Origin: Bacillota bacterium
GTDB lineage: Bacteria > Bacillota > Sulfobacillia > JACIYH01
NCBI GenBank assembly: GCA_014360055.1
Contig: JACIYH010000018.1
Span: 1 to 45,916, forward strand
Direction: 5' to 3'
DNA: 45,916 bases
The notes below the pieces were generated by a model that saw nothing but the letters and a program-made list of their open reading frames with translations, was not told the DNA's origin and did no database searches. Positions 1-7,979 of this stretch are shown in pieces. A program made the position numbers and the translations under genes. The first letter of the stretch is position 1; every line of letters starts with the position of its first letter.

Positions 1-165
1 GGCCGCCTTGCCCGTGCCCCCGTACACGATCAGTTCGGCCGGTTTCTCCGCCACTTGCGGGTCCAGGTTGTTCATGAGCATGCGCAGGGCCGCTTCTTGC
101 TGCCAGCCGCGGCAGGAGATGTCAGGCCCCCGCGGTGCGCGCACGACGGGCGCTTCTTGGGACAC
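1..165 (-). CDS. hutU: Urocanate hydratase, N-terminal part (cut by window edge)
   Basis: Urocanase converts urocanate to imidazolone propionate in histidine degradation. The visible 55 residues contain the typical N-terminal block of the family, [20 protein letters not shown] followed by [17 protein letters not shown], and the frame runs off the window at base 1. The start is a GTG at 165-163, preceded by a GGGGGG ribosome site five bases away. No other hut enzyme is visible; a HutP-like regulator lies about 25 kb away and is not in the same transcription unit. Identity is firm; completeness cannot be judged. Confidence 0.85.
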   Translation of the reverse strand, partial: MSQEAPVVRAPRGPDISCRGWQQEAALRMLMNNLDPQVAEKPAELIVYGGTGKAA

Positions 166-226
166 GATACTCCCCCCTTGACCTTGTCTGGCTGGTGGCA
201 GCGGCGGCCTGCCCCGGGCGATCTGC

Positions 227-1072
227 TCAGCGGGTTTTCTCCGCCTGTACCACCAGGTAAAAGCCGATGCGCAGGTACTTCTGCCAGTTCTGGCTCTCCG
301 CCAGCAGTTGGGGAGACGGGATCGGCTCCACCACGGCCGTCACCTGTAACCCCGCCTCCCAGGTGGCCTCCAGGTAATCCTGCAGGGGCCGGTGGAAGTG
401 GGGGGTACTGCCGGGCAGGTTGGGATAGACCATCCAGTCCACTCGCTCCCGCTGGAAGTACCGGTCCACCTTCCAGTGCAGCTTGTCATGGTCGCTGCCC
501 GATATCCGCAGGCGATCCCTGGGCTCCCAGGAGGCGCCCGGAGTGAAGAAACAGGGATGGGGAAGGCAGTACACCAGCCGCCCCTTCTTCTTGAGGACAC
601 GGGCCGCCTCCCGCAGGGCCAGCTGATGGTCGATACAATCGGAAAGGGAAAGGTACGCGGTGGCAGCGTCGAAGGTCTCCTTGCCGAACACGGACAGGTC
701 GGTCATATCCCCCAGGCAATAGGTGATCCCCAGGGACCGGCGCGCCTCTTCTTCCTGGGCGAGGCCGATCATGGCCGGCGAGATGTCCACCCCCACCACG
801 TCCGCCTCCCGCCGGGCCATCACCCGGCTGAAGTACCCCTCGCCGCAACCCAGGTCCAGGACGCGGCTTCCCCGGAGATTGCCCAGCAACCTCAGCATCA
901 CCGGGTCGAGCAGGCACTCCCGGTCGGCGTCCCGGCCTGAGCGCACCCACTCGGCCCACTCCGAAGCACAGCGGTCCCAGGCCTCCACCACCACATCGGG
1001 GGACACCTGCCGGCCCCGGGAGCGCGGCGGACGGGGCGCCGCCCTCTGGATGTCACGCACGTCGCCGGCCAA
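227..1072 (-). CDS. Class I SAM-dependent methyltransferase
   Basis: A 281-residue protein with a Rossmann-type methyltransferase core. The SAM-binding motif [12 protein letters not shown] is at about residues 71-82, with GVDIS after strand 2 and an [18 protein letters not shown] segment for strand 5. The C-terminal third ([17 protein letters not shown]) resembles methyltransferases acting on small molecules, but the substrate cannot be read. The start is TTG at 1072, chosen because AGGAGG at 1081-1086 (complement) lies eight bases upstream. It is downstream of cobO on the same strand and upstream of hutU, with about 85-bp and 60-bp gaps, so it may be co-transcribed with either. Confidence 0.8.
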   Translation of the reverse strand: MAGDVRDIQRAAPRPPRSRGRQVSPDVVVEAWDRCASEWAEWVRSGRDADRECLLDPVMLRLLGNLRGSRVLDLGCGEGYFSRVMARREADVVGVDISPAMIGLAQEEEARRSLGITYCLGDMTDLSVFGKETFDAATAYLSLSDCIDHQLALREAARVLKKKGRLVYCLPHPCFFTPGASWEPRDRLRISGSDHDKLHWKVDRYFQRERVDWMVYPNLPGSTPHFHRPLQDYLEATWEAGLQVTAVVEPIPSPQLLAESQNWQKYLRIGFYLVVQAEKTR

Positions 1073-1157
1073 CGCTTTCTCCTCCTGTCAGGGGAAGTAT
1101 TCTCTGGTTCGTGGTCAGGGCCCTTTCCCCCTGCAGGTAAATGATACCTCGCCTCTC

Positions 1158-1784
1158 TCAGAACTCGATGCCCGCCCGTGCCGGCACCCCCTGCCGGTAG
1201 TGGTGCTTGATCTCCCGCACCTCGGAAACCATGTCCGCGCGGGCCTGTAACTCGGGGGGAGCATAGCGGCCGGTGAGCACGACATCCACGTCGGGGGGGC
1301 GGTCGTCCAGGAGGTCGAGGACGTCCTTCACCGAGAGGAGGCCGAAATCCACCGCCACGTTGACCTCGTCCAGCACCACCAGTTGATAGCGGCCGGAAAG
1401 CATGGCCCGCCGGGCCAGTTCCAGTCCCTGCCGCGCGAGCTCGCGGTCCTCGGGGGCCGGCTGGTTGCGGTCCACGAACTGGTCTCGGCCCGACTGCACC
1501 ACCGTGAGCCAGTCGGCCAGGAATCTGCGGGCCGCCTCCGCTTCTCCATATGTGCGCTCAGGACCCTTCATGAACTGCACCACGTACACGGCTTCCCCGT
1601 GCCCGATGGCCCGCAGGGCCAGCCCGAAGGCGGCGGTGGTCTTCCCCTTGCCGTTGCCCGTGTAAACCAGGACCAGCCCCCGCCCCCGTGAGCTCCCCTC
1701 TCGCGCGGTGCGGGTCCGGGCGGCCACCTCGCCCTCCAGCTCGGCTGCCACCTCGACCTCTCTGCTCACCGGCATCCCCCCCAC
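1158..1784 (-). CDS. cobO: Cob(I)yrinic acid a,c-diamide adenosyltransferase
   Basis: This enzyme adenosylates the cobalt of corrinoids in cobalamin synthesis or salvage (CobO/BtuR/CobA family). The P-loop GNGKGKTTAAFGLALRA lies near residue 40, followed by VVQFMKGP, VLDEVNVAVDFGLL and VVLTGRYAPPEL, all hallmarks of the family; the length (about 205 residues) is normal. The start is either GTG at 1784 or ATG at 1775; the G-rich stretch just before the ATG could be its ribosome site. A promoter sits directly upstream. The phosphatase at 30961 may act in the same pathway, but no other cobalamin gene is nearby. Confidence 0.9.
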   Translation of the reverse strand: MGGMPVSREVEVAAELEGEVAARTRTAREGSSRGRGLVLVYTGNGKGKTTAAFGLALRAIGHGEAVYVVQFMKGPERTYGEAEAARRFLADWLTVVQSGRDQFVDRNQPAPEDRELARQGLELARRAMLSGRYQLVVLDEVNVAVDFGLLSVKDVLDLLDDRPPDVDVVLTGRYAPPELQARADMVSEVREIKHHYRQGVPARAGIEF

Positions 1785-1807
1785 CCCATTTTGCCCGTAC
1801 TGAGGTT

Positions 1808-1837
1808 ATTGTAGCCTACCGAGGAAAGATGTGTCTA
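1808..1837 (-). promoter_or_regulatory. Predicted sigma-A promoter of cobO
   Basis: On the minus strand TAGACA (1837-1832) and TACAAT (1813-1808) are separated by 18 bases, placing a transcription start about 20-25 bases upstream of cobO. Confidence 0.5.
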
Positions 1838-1883
1838 TGCGCCGGCAGGAAAGCGCCCCCCGGGAGAGAATAGTTCCCATCAG

Positions 1884-1901
1884 TGGTGGCATATTCCACC
1901 A
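1884..1901. promoter_or_regulatory. Inverted repeat TGGTGG-N6-CCACCA
   Basis: Perfect six-base arms around CATATT lie between the divergent cobO and the small membrane protein gene. It could be an operator or a short hairpin; nothing else supports a function. Confidence 0.25.
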
Positions 1902-1934
1902 ATCCGATGTGCCCGGGGGGCAGGGGAACGGCTC

Positions 1935-2303
1935 ATGGGTGTGCCCGGGGGCGATGTGCTGGCCGTATTCGCCGCCCTGGCGGCGGCGGGCGTGGTGGGC
2001 TTCGCCATCGTCTCGTACCGCCGGCTGGCCCGGGAGGCGAGGGGGCTTCCCCCCGTCGTGAAGGGCAAACCGTGGCGGGAACTGACCTGGGAAGAGAAAA
2101 TGGCCTTCGCCGCGCGCAAGCGGGCCTGGGAGATCTTCTTGGTGACCGTCTCGGCCCTGGCCTTTGTGGCAGGCGTGGTCTGGTCCTATGTAGAGTGGAT
2201 GTCCGGTACCATCAGCTGGCAGGAGAGCCTGCTGGTCTCCTCGGCGGTGGTCACCGTCATCGCCCTCTGCGTCCTGGGCTCCGAGCTGGTGTGGCGGCGA
2301 TAA
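1935..2303 (+). CDS. Small membrane protein of unknown function
   Basis: I do not recognise this 122-residue protein. It has three hydrophobic segments (about residues 8-27, 69-89 and 97-117). Between the first and second lies a charged loop with ARGLPPVVKGKPWRELTWEEKMAF. The ATG is preceded by GGCAGGGGAACGGCTC. The G+C-rich third codon positions match its neighbours, so it is probably real. It is divergent from cobO and followed by a tandem repeat rather than a gene. Confidence 0.6.
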   Translation: MGVPGGDVLAVFAALAAAGVVGFAIVSYRRLAREARGLPPVVKGKPWRELTWEEKMAFAARKRAWEIFLVTVSALAFVAGVVWSYVEWMSGTISWQESLLVSSAVVTVIALCVLGSELVWRR

Positions 2304-2314
2304 GGGCGCCGTAA

Positions 2315-2438
2315 AGCGCCGGGGGCGGGCGTGTGCCCGGGGCGCTGCCTCGCCAGCGCCGGGGCGGGCGTGTGCCGGGGCGCTGCCTCCCCAGTGCCGG
2401 GGGCGGGGGTGTGCGCGGGGCGCTGGTTCGCCAGCGCC
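2315..2438. repeat. Three ~40-bp tandem repeat units
   Basis: Units beginning with AGCGCC or AGTGCC start at 2315, 2355 and 2393, and the motif recurs at 2433. Each unit reads roughly AGCGCCGGGGGCGGGCGTGT then GGGGCGCTGCCTCGCC, so the ends GCGCC and GGGGCGC can pair. The array fills the gap between the membrane protein and the L,D-transpeptidase gene and contains no credible coding sequence. Confidence 0.8.
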
Positions 2439-2529
2439 GCTGGCAGGTGCCTGCCGCCCCCGCCGGCGTCGCTCGCCTGGTCAACAGCAGCGGTCACCCG
2501 CGCATAGGTATGGTGCGGGTGACCTCAGC

Positions 2530-2937
2530 ATGTTTCGACCGCGAAACTGGGTCCTGGCGGCGGAGTCCCCCGAAATCGTCATCGACGTGCGGGGCTGCCT
2601 GCTCACCTTCCTGCGCAGGGGTCGCTTCTACAAGGCATATCCCTGCGGTGTGGGGAAGCCTTCCACCCCCTCGCCCCGCGGCCATTGGCGCATCGTAGTC
2701 AAGGACCCCCATCCCACCTGGTCCGTCCTGGGGACACGCTGGATGGGGCTGGACGTCCCCTGGGGGAACTACGGCATCCACGGCACCAACGCACCCTGGA
2801 GCATCGGGCACTGGGTGTCCAACGGGTGCATCCGTATGTATAACCAGGATGTGGAAGAATTGTACGACCTGGCCCCCTTGGGCACGCCCGTGCGCATTGT
2901 CGGGCGCTATCCCGGAGAGCCAGGTACGTCCGGCTAG
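2530..2937 (+). CDS. L,D-transpeptidase (YkuD family)
   Basis: YkuD-fold enzymes make 3-3 crosslinks in peptidoglycan or attach proteins to it, often in the spore. The catalytic signature is clear: YGIHGTN near residue 82, then GHWVSNGCIRMYNQDVEEL with the nucleophilic Cys near residue 99. The protein is only 135 residues, essentially a bare catalytic domain with no LysM domain, signal peptide or membrane segment, as in short Bacillota members. The ribosome site before the ATG is weak (GTGCGGGTGACC). It is convergent with the two coat-F-like genes, which fits but does not prove a spore role. Confidence 0.85.
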   Translation: MFRPRNWVLAAESPEIVIDVRGCLLTFLRRGRFYKAYPCGVGKPSTPSPRGHWRIVVKDPHPTWSVLGTRWMGLDVPWGNYGIHGTNAPWSIGHWVSNGCIRMYNQDVEELYDLAPLGTPVRIVGRYPGEPGTSG

Positions 2938-3170
2938 CTCGGCGGGGTGGTATGGGCGGGCTCTACCTTGTACCAGCCCCGCGCCTGCATGGCGTCGAAC
3001 AGGGTCTTGGCGTAGTTCACCTGGTCGTCGTGGAGCGTGGCCATGGTCTGACGGACCTCATTGTTGGCCGACTCCAGGACGGCCTGGTGGTAGGTGCTGG
3101 ACATGGACTTGATGGTGGACAGCAGGTCCCCTATCATGTCCCGGTCGCTCATTCCCCCCAGGGGCATCAC
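2934..3170 (-). CDS. Small spore coat F-like protein
   Basis: A 78-residue alpha-helical protein resembling the coat-F/YhcQ family of spore proteins. The block SDRDMIGDLLSTIKSMSSTY, the NNEVRQTMATLHDDQ stretch and the terminal ARGWYKVEPA are typical. The start may be the first ATG or the ATG of MSDRD, seven codons on. It ends four bases inside the end of the convergent transpeptidase gene. The same architecture appears as the C-terminal half of the protein at 30220-30747, and its probable partner is the next gene upstream (3340-3576). Confidence 0.7.
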   Translation of the reverse strand: MMPLGGMSDRDMIGDLLSTIKSMSSTYHQAVLESANNEVRQTMATLHDDQVNYAKTLFDAMQARGWYKVEPAHTTPPS

Positions 3171-3339
3171 ATTCCCTCCTTCCCTCGTGACCTACTCAAC
3201 CGAAATGGGACCGCCCGGCGTCGACCCGCACTACCCAGCCGCGCCGGGCGCCACCCCCTGCGCTTCGGGCAGAACCCGTCCGCCGGGGTCGGCCGCGGCC
3301 CGCAGCGGGAGTCAGGCGTGCGGCTGTGCTGACAGCAGG

Positions 3340-3576
3340 TCAGGCGGGCGGCGTGAACCCGCTCTGCTGCAGGAGGTTGCTCAGCGTCTGCACGTGCTCC
3401 TGGCACTGCTGCCCCAGGTTCTGCACGACCTGCCGCAACTGGGGGTCCTGCAACTGGTTGGCGAAAGTGTTGCACTTGGTCAGGCACAGCCGCTCGTGCT
3501 TCAGTTGCTCCTCAATGTAATGCTTCTCCAGGGCGCTCAATCTCGGCCCGCGCATCTGGGCGCTCACGTGACACAC
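3340..3576 (-). CDS. Small coat F-like helical protein
   Basis: A 78-residue protein predicted to be two helices: HYIEEQLKHERLCLTKCNTF and PQLRQVVQNLGQQCQEHVQT. This is the usual layout of small coat-F-like spore proteins of Clostridia. It is transcribed toward the 2934-3170 gene, about 170 bp away, and matches the N-terminal half of the fused protein at 30220. The GTGTGTCACGTGAGC region at its 5' end has a good upstream AGAAGGG. Its spore role is inferred from family and from the paired gene. Confidence 0.6.
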   Translation of the reverse strand: MCHVSAQMRGPRLSALEKHYIEEQLKHERLCLTKCNTFANQLQDPQLRQVVQNLGQQCQEHVQTLSNLLQQSGFTPPA

Positions 3577-3733
3577 CCCCTTCTCACCCTTCTGGAGGTA
3601 GTGTCACCAGCACGCCACCCTTTATCCAGCGCCGCCCCCGGCCCCTCCCCACCGGGTGGCACCGCGGGCCCGTGGGCCCCTCTCCGTTGGCCTCTCTCCG
3701 GTGGCCCCCCCGTTGGACCTCCCGGGTGGCCTC

Positions 3734-4171
3734 CTATGCGTCGGCGGCCAGGGCGACGGCTGCCTCCAGGGCCAGCAGGTATCCCTGTGGGCCCAGTCCT
3801 GCTATCACGCCCCGGCAGGCACCGGCGGTCACCAGGGTGTGGCGCAGGGGCTCCCGGGCCCATAGGTTGCTCAGGTGCACCTCCACGCAGGGAATGGGTA
3901 CCGACCGGATGGCATCGGCCACCGCCAGGCTATAGTGGGCGTAGGCCCCCGGGTTGATCACCAGGGCCCGCGCTTCCCGGCCTGCCCGGTGAATGGCCCG
4001 CACCAGTTCCCCCTCGCCGTCGTACTGGGCGCACAGGACCTCCACCCCCAACTCCCTTCCCCGCTCCACCAGCCTGGCACCGATCTCCTCCAGGGTGGTG
4101 GTCCCGTACACTTCGGGCTCCCTGCGGCCCAGTTCCCCCAGGTTGGGCCCGTGTAGCACCCAGATCTGCAT
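3734..4171 (-). CDS. aroQ: 3-dehydroquinate dehydratase, type II
   Basis: Converts 3-dehydroquinate to 3-dehydroshikimate (step 3 of the shikimate pathway) as a type II dodecameric enzyme. Family marks in order are HGPNLGELGRREPEVYG, with the catalytic Tyr, then the ALVINPGAYAHYSLAVADAI block and VEVHLSNLWAREPLRH. The start was set at ATG 4171 because GGAGGTGCGGGGA is directly upstream and 145 residues is the normal length. A longer open frame reaches 4282 but lacks support. It is the last gene of the aro operon, 135 bp after aroKB. Confidence 0.92.
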   Translation of the reverse strand: MQIWVLHGPNLGELGRREPEVYGTTTLEEIGARLVERGRELGVEVLCAQYDGEGELVRAIHRAGREARALVINPGAYAHYSLAVADAIRSVPIPCVEVHLSNLWAREPLRHTLVTAGACRGVIAGLGPQGYLLALEAAVALAADA

Positions 4172-4306
4172 TCCCCGCACCTCCCGCGCGCAGCCGATCC
4201 GGTCGCCACCGCTCTCCGCGCCACCTTCCCGGCAGTGCCCCCGCACCACTCCGGGCGCACTCCCCCGGGCAGCGGAGGCCACCCCGTACTGCCCCCGGAA
4301 CGGCCG

Positions 4307-6004
4307 TCACCCCTCCAGGCTGCGCAATACTTCCCTGACCCGCCCGGGCTCCACCGGCACCCCCCACTTCACCCGCCCCGGCGCCTCGGGGAGGACGAAG
4401 CGCAGTTCTCCGTGACGCGCCTTCTTGTCCCAGGCCATCCGCCCGGCCACCCGGCCGGCCAGGCCCGGCGGGATGCCCACCGGCAGGCCCAGTTTCTCCA
4501 GCAGGACCCGCACCCGGCAGGCCAGTTCTTCGGCGCCGGCCAACCGGCAGGCTGCCAGCAGGCCCACGGCCACCGCCCGGCCATGGTCCCAGCCCGCCTC
4601 CCGTTCCAGGGCGTGCCCCACGGTGTGCCCCAGGTTGAGTAGCTGGCGGGGGCCCCGCTCCCGCTCATCCTCCTCCACCAGGCGGGCCTTCAGAGAAAGG
4701 CAGCGGCGGACCACCTCGCCCGTGGCCCCGGGGTCGCGGTTCAGCAGCGCCGCCACCCGGGCCTCCAGCAGCCCGAGGAAATCCTCCCCCTCCAGAAGGG
4801 CGTACTTGACCACCTCGGCCATGCCCGAACTCACCTGAGCGTCGGGCAGGCTGGCCAGCACCTCCACGTCCACGTGGATGCTGCGGGGCTGCCAGAAGGC
4901 CCCGGCCAGGTTCTTGCCCTGGGGCAGGTCGATGGCCACCTTGCCCCCCAGGGAGGCATCCACCTGGGCGAGCAGGGTGGTAGGCACCACCACCCACGGG
5001 ATACCCCGCAGGTAGGTGGCGGCGGCGAATCCGGCCAGGTCGCTCACCGCCCCTCCCCCGATGGCCACCACCAGGGCCTCCCGGTCGACCCGCAGGCGCG
5101 CCCACGTCCGCCACAGGCGCTCCAGCCAGCGGGCCTGCTTGGCCCCCTCCCCGTCGGGCACCAGGGTGACATGAGCAGGCAGACCCCCTGCCCGCCACCG
5201 TTCCACCAGGCTCCGCCCGTAGAGGCAGTACGGCAGCGGGGAACTCACCACCAGCAGGGCCGAGGGAGGTTGGAAGCAGGAGAGTTCCAGGGTACCGGCG
5301 CGCACTTCCCCCCGGTGCCCCCGTACCAGGCAGGTCACACCGCCCGCCCGCACCTCCAGCCACCATGGGGACGCGGGAGGCACGGCCAGCGTCCCCGGTG
5401 CTGGCGGCTCGCCCGGCCCGGGGGGCATGGCCGGCGCGGGTGGCGCCGCCGGCACGCCCGCCGCGGACGGCCTGCGTAGCGCCGCCCGTACGGCCGGCGG
5501 CATCCCCAGCAGGTCCAGCAGGCGGTCCACCGCCTGCTCCGGGCTCAGGGAGGTAACGTCGAGGGAGGGACCCAGCCCGGCCGCCGCTGCCATGCGCCGG
5601 GAGAAGGCTTCCGTGGCCCGGTCCACGAATCCGGGTTCGGAGGGATGCGGCAGTCCGGCCCGGGGACAGGCGCGCAGCCTTTCCACCAGCAGGGCGGGGT
5701 CGGCCACCAGGGGCACCACCCGCCCCGTCCGCACCAGCCACTCGCGGACCTCGGCGTCCAGTACCGCCCCGCCGCCCAGTGCGGCCACGCACTTGCCCAG
5801 GTGGGTGAGCAGGGCCACCGCTTCTTTCTCCCGGCGCCGGAAGCCCGCTTCTCCCTCGCGCGTGAATATGGCGCGCACGCTCATCCCGGCACGCGCGGCC
5901 ACCAGCTCATCGGCGTCCAGGAAAGGGATGCCCAGCCGTGAGGCGAGCAACCGCCCCACGGTCGTCTTCCCGACGCCGGTAGGACCCACCAGATAGATCC
6001 TCAT
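4307..6004 (-). CDS. aroKB: Bifunctional shikimate kinase / 3-dehydroquinate synthase
   Basis: A 565-residue fusion of two shikimate-pathway enzymes. Residues 1-165 are shikimate kinase: Walker A GPTGVGKT at 7-14, FLDADELV, GEAGFRRREKEAV and ALGGGAV. A Pro/Ala-rich linker (about 185-225) joins it to 3-dehydroquinate synthase, marked by LVPDGEGAKQARWLERLW, VAIGGGAVSDLAGFAAATYL, VPTTLLAQVDASLGGKVAID and NLGHTVGHALE with the metal-binding His residues. Such KB fusions are known in some thermophiles such as Thermotoga. The ATG at 6004 overlaps the aroC stop as ATGA, so translation is coupled. The longer open frame upstream belongs to the aroC region and was not used. Confidence 0.93.
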   Translation of the reverse strand: MRIYLVGPTGVGKTTVGRLLASRLGIPFLDADELVAARAGMSVRAIFTREGEAGFRRREKEAVALLTHLGKCVAALGGGAVLDAEVREWLVRTGRVVPLVADPALLVERLRACPRAGLPHPSEPGFVDRATEAFSRRMAAAAGLGPSLDVTSLSPEQAVDRLLDLLGMPPAVRAALRRPSAAGVPAAPPAPAMPPGPGEPPAPGTLAVPPASPWWLEVRAGGVTCLVRGHRGEVRAGTLELSCFQPPSALLVVSSPLPYCLYGRSLVERWRAGGLPAHVTLVPDGEGAKQARWLERLWRTWARLRVDREALVVAIGGGAVSDLAGFAAATYLRGIPWVVVPTTLLAQVDASLGGKVAIDLPQGKNLAGAFWQPRSIHVDVEVLASLPDAQVSSGMAEVVKYALLEGEDFLGLLEARVAALLNRDPGATGEVVRRCLSLKARLVEEDERERGPRQLLNLGHTVGHALEREAGWDHGRAVAVGLLAACRLAGAEELACRVRVLLEKLGLPVGIPPGLAGRVAGRMAWDKKARHGELRFVLPEAPGRVKWGVPVEPGRVREVLRSLEG

Positions 6005-7104
6005 CGCCCCATACCGGCCCTGATGTCTTGCAGCCGGTCTCCCCCGTAACGCTCGAGAAGGGCCCGGGCCAGTTCCCAGGCCACCGCCGCTTCCGCCACC
6101 ACCGCCGCCGCGGGCACGGCGCACACGTCGGCCCGCTGGGCCGGTGCCCGGGTCGCCTCTCCGCTGACCAGGTCTACCGAGGGCAACCCCCCGGGCAGGG
6201 TGGGGATGGGTTTCATGGCCGCCCGCACGAGGAGGGGCTGGCCGTTGGTCACCCCGCCCTCCAGCCCGCCCGCGTGGTTGGTGGGGCGGGCGAGGCCGGG
6301 AAGGATGGGGTCGTGCACCCGTGAGCCGGGGAGGGAAGCGGCGGCGAACCCCAGGCCCACCTCCACCCCCTTGATGGCGGGGATGGACATCACCGCTCCT
6401 GCCAGGCGGCCGTCCAGTCGCCGGTCCGCCTGGGTGTAGCTGCCCAGCCCCGGGGGCAACCCCGCCGCCACCACGAGGAAGGTGCCCCCCAGGGTATCAC
6501 CCTCTGCGCGGGCAAGCGCGATCTGCTCCTGCATGAGGGATGCCGCCTCCGGCCAGGGGCAGCGCACGGGAGAAGCCTCGGCCCGGGAGGCCAGGTCCTC
6601 CCAATCGGGGTCTGTGCCCTCCGGGCGTGGCACCTCCACTGCCACCGCACCGATGCCGGTGACCATGCTGAAGACGCGCACCCCCACTTCCTCCAGCAGC
6701 CGCCGGGCCACCGCCCCTGCCGCGCAACGCGCGGCCGTCTCCCGGGCACTGGCCCGCTCCTGAACGGGGCGCAAGTCAGCTGGGGAGTACTTTTGGAAGC
6801 CGGCCAGGTCGGCATGACCGGGGCGGGGGATGCGATAGGCTTCCGGCCCCGCCACCCGCGGGCCCGCCCGGTTGGGGATCAGTATGCCCAGGGGAGCCCC
6901 CGTGGTGAGTCCCCGGTCGAGGCCGCCCCACACCTGCACCTCTTCCCTTTCCACAGCCATGCGCTCGGAACGCCCGTAACCGGCCCGGCGCCGGGCCAGT
7001 TCCCGCTCAATGAAGGCCGGTTCCAGGGGTACCCCGGCGGGCACCCCATCAACGATCACCACCAATCCCGGCCCGTGCGAATCACCCGCGGTCAGGTACC
7101 GCAA
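6001..7104 (-). CDS. aroC: Chorismate synthase
   Basis: Makes chorismate from 5-enolpyruvylshikimate-3-phosphate using reduced flavin. The 367-residue frame starts RYLTAGDSHGPGLVVIVDG and contains GYGRSERM, RPGHADLAG, SARETAARCAAGAVARRLL and THAGG-like NHAGGLEGGVTNGQPL, all conserved in AroC. No ATG or GTG fits the N terminus; TTG at 7104, behind GAGGGGGGCCGAGGA, is the best start and lies 13 bases inside the aroE end, so the two are translationally coupled. Confidence 0.93.
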   Translation of the reverse strand: MRYLTAGDSHGPGLVVIVDGVPAGVPLEPAFIERELARRRAGYGRSERMAVEREEVQVWGGLDRGLTTGAPLGILIPNRAGPRVAGPEAYRIPRPGHADLAGFQKYSPADLRPVQERASARETAARCAAGAVARRLLEEVGVRVFSMVTGIGAVAVEVPRPEGTDPDWEDLASRAEASPVRCPWPEAASLMQEQIALARAEGDTLGGTFLVVAAGLPPGLGSYTQADRRLDGRLAGAVMSIPAIKGVEVGLGFAAASLPGSRVHDPILPGLARPTNHAGGLEGGVTNGQPLLVRAAMKPIPTLPGGLPSVDLVSGEATRAPAQRADVCAVPAAAVVAEAAVAWELARALLERYGGDRLQDIRAGMGR

Positions 7105-7979
7105 TCCTCGGCCCCCCTCTTCTTCGGCTGGCCAGCTTCTATGGAAGCGAAAAGGGCCTCCCGCATGGCCTCCACGGGGGCGGGGCGACCCGTCCACCTC
7201 TGGAACGCCGGCACCGCCTGCCACAGGAGCACGGACAGGCCGCTCACCACCCGCGCCCCCGCCTTCCGGGCACGCCTGAGGAACTCCGTCTCGGGCGGGT
7301 GGTAAACCAGTTCGCAGGCCACCGCATCCGGGGCCGGCACCGCCCCCGGGGGCAGAGGGCAATCGGCGGGCCCCTTCCCCATACCCAGGGGGGTGGCGTT
7401 CACCACCACCGACGCCTGCCCCACCAGCGCGGGGAGCGCACCGTTACCCCAGGGGACGTACTCCCCGCCCGCGCGCGCGGCCAGTTCCCGCCCGCGGCCC
7501 GCGTCCCGGTTTACGATGACCACGGGAAGCCCCATCTCCGCCAGGCAGAAGGCAGCGGCGGCCGCCGCCCCGCCCGCCCCGAACACGACCCCGGGACGCC
7601 CGCCCCGCGGCAGGGCACCCGCACCCACCGCTTCGGTGATGGCCAGCCTCAGGCCGGGCCAGTCCGTGTTGTCCGCCTCCCAGCCGTCCTCCCGAAAGGT
7701 GAGCGTGTTGGCCGCCCCCACCGCCTCCGCCCGGGGGGTCAGGTAGCGGCAATGGGCGACCACCTCCCGCTTCAGGGGCATGGTGACGTTGACGCCCACT
7801 GCCCCCCTGCCGGCCAGTTGCGCGAGCAGTTCGCCCGTCTCCCCGGGCGCGACCGGGAGGGCCTGGTAAGTCCAGTCCAGGCCGAGGGCCCGGAAGGCGG
7901 CGGCAAACATGGCCGGGGACAGGCTGTGGGACACCGGGTATCCGATGAGGAAGCACCTGGTACGCTCCACGCCCCTCAC
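7092..7979 (-). CDS. aroE: Shikimate dehydrogenase
   Basis: NADPH-dependent reduction of 3-dehydroshikimate. N-terminal substrate motif GYPVSHSLSPAMFAAAF, catalytic lysine in VNVTMPLKREV, then GAANTLTF and NTDWPGL, and a Rossmann segment VVFGAGGAAAAAAFCLAEMG followed by NRDAGRGREL. At 295 residues it is of normal length. The start is GTG 7979, overlapping the aroA stop as GTGA. It is the fifth gene of the aro operon. Confidence 0.93.
   Translation of the reverse strand: MRGVERTRCFLIGYPVSHSLSPAMFAAAFRALGLDWTYQALPVAPGETGELLAQLAGRGAVGVNVTMPLKREVVAHCRYLTPRAEAVGAANTLTFREDGWEADNTDWPGLRLAITEAVGAGALPRGGRPGVVFGAGGAAAAAAFCLAEMGLPVVIVNRDAGRGRELAARAGGEYVPWGNGALPALVGQASVVVNATPLGMGKGPADCPLPPGAVPAPDAVACELVYHPPETEFLRRARKAGARVVSGLSVLLWQAVPAFQRWTGRPAPVEAMREALFASIEAGQPKKRGAEDCGT

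Noticed and set aside
55-546. Plus-strand coding region opposite hutU and the methyltransferase
   Set aside because: The protein is Pro/Arg-rich, lacks any family motif and lies antisense to two well-supported genes.
4307-6124. Upstream extension of aroKB to 6124
   Set aside because: The extra N-terminal residues come from the aroC region; ATG 6004 overlaps the aroC stop and fits the kinase N terminus.
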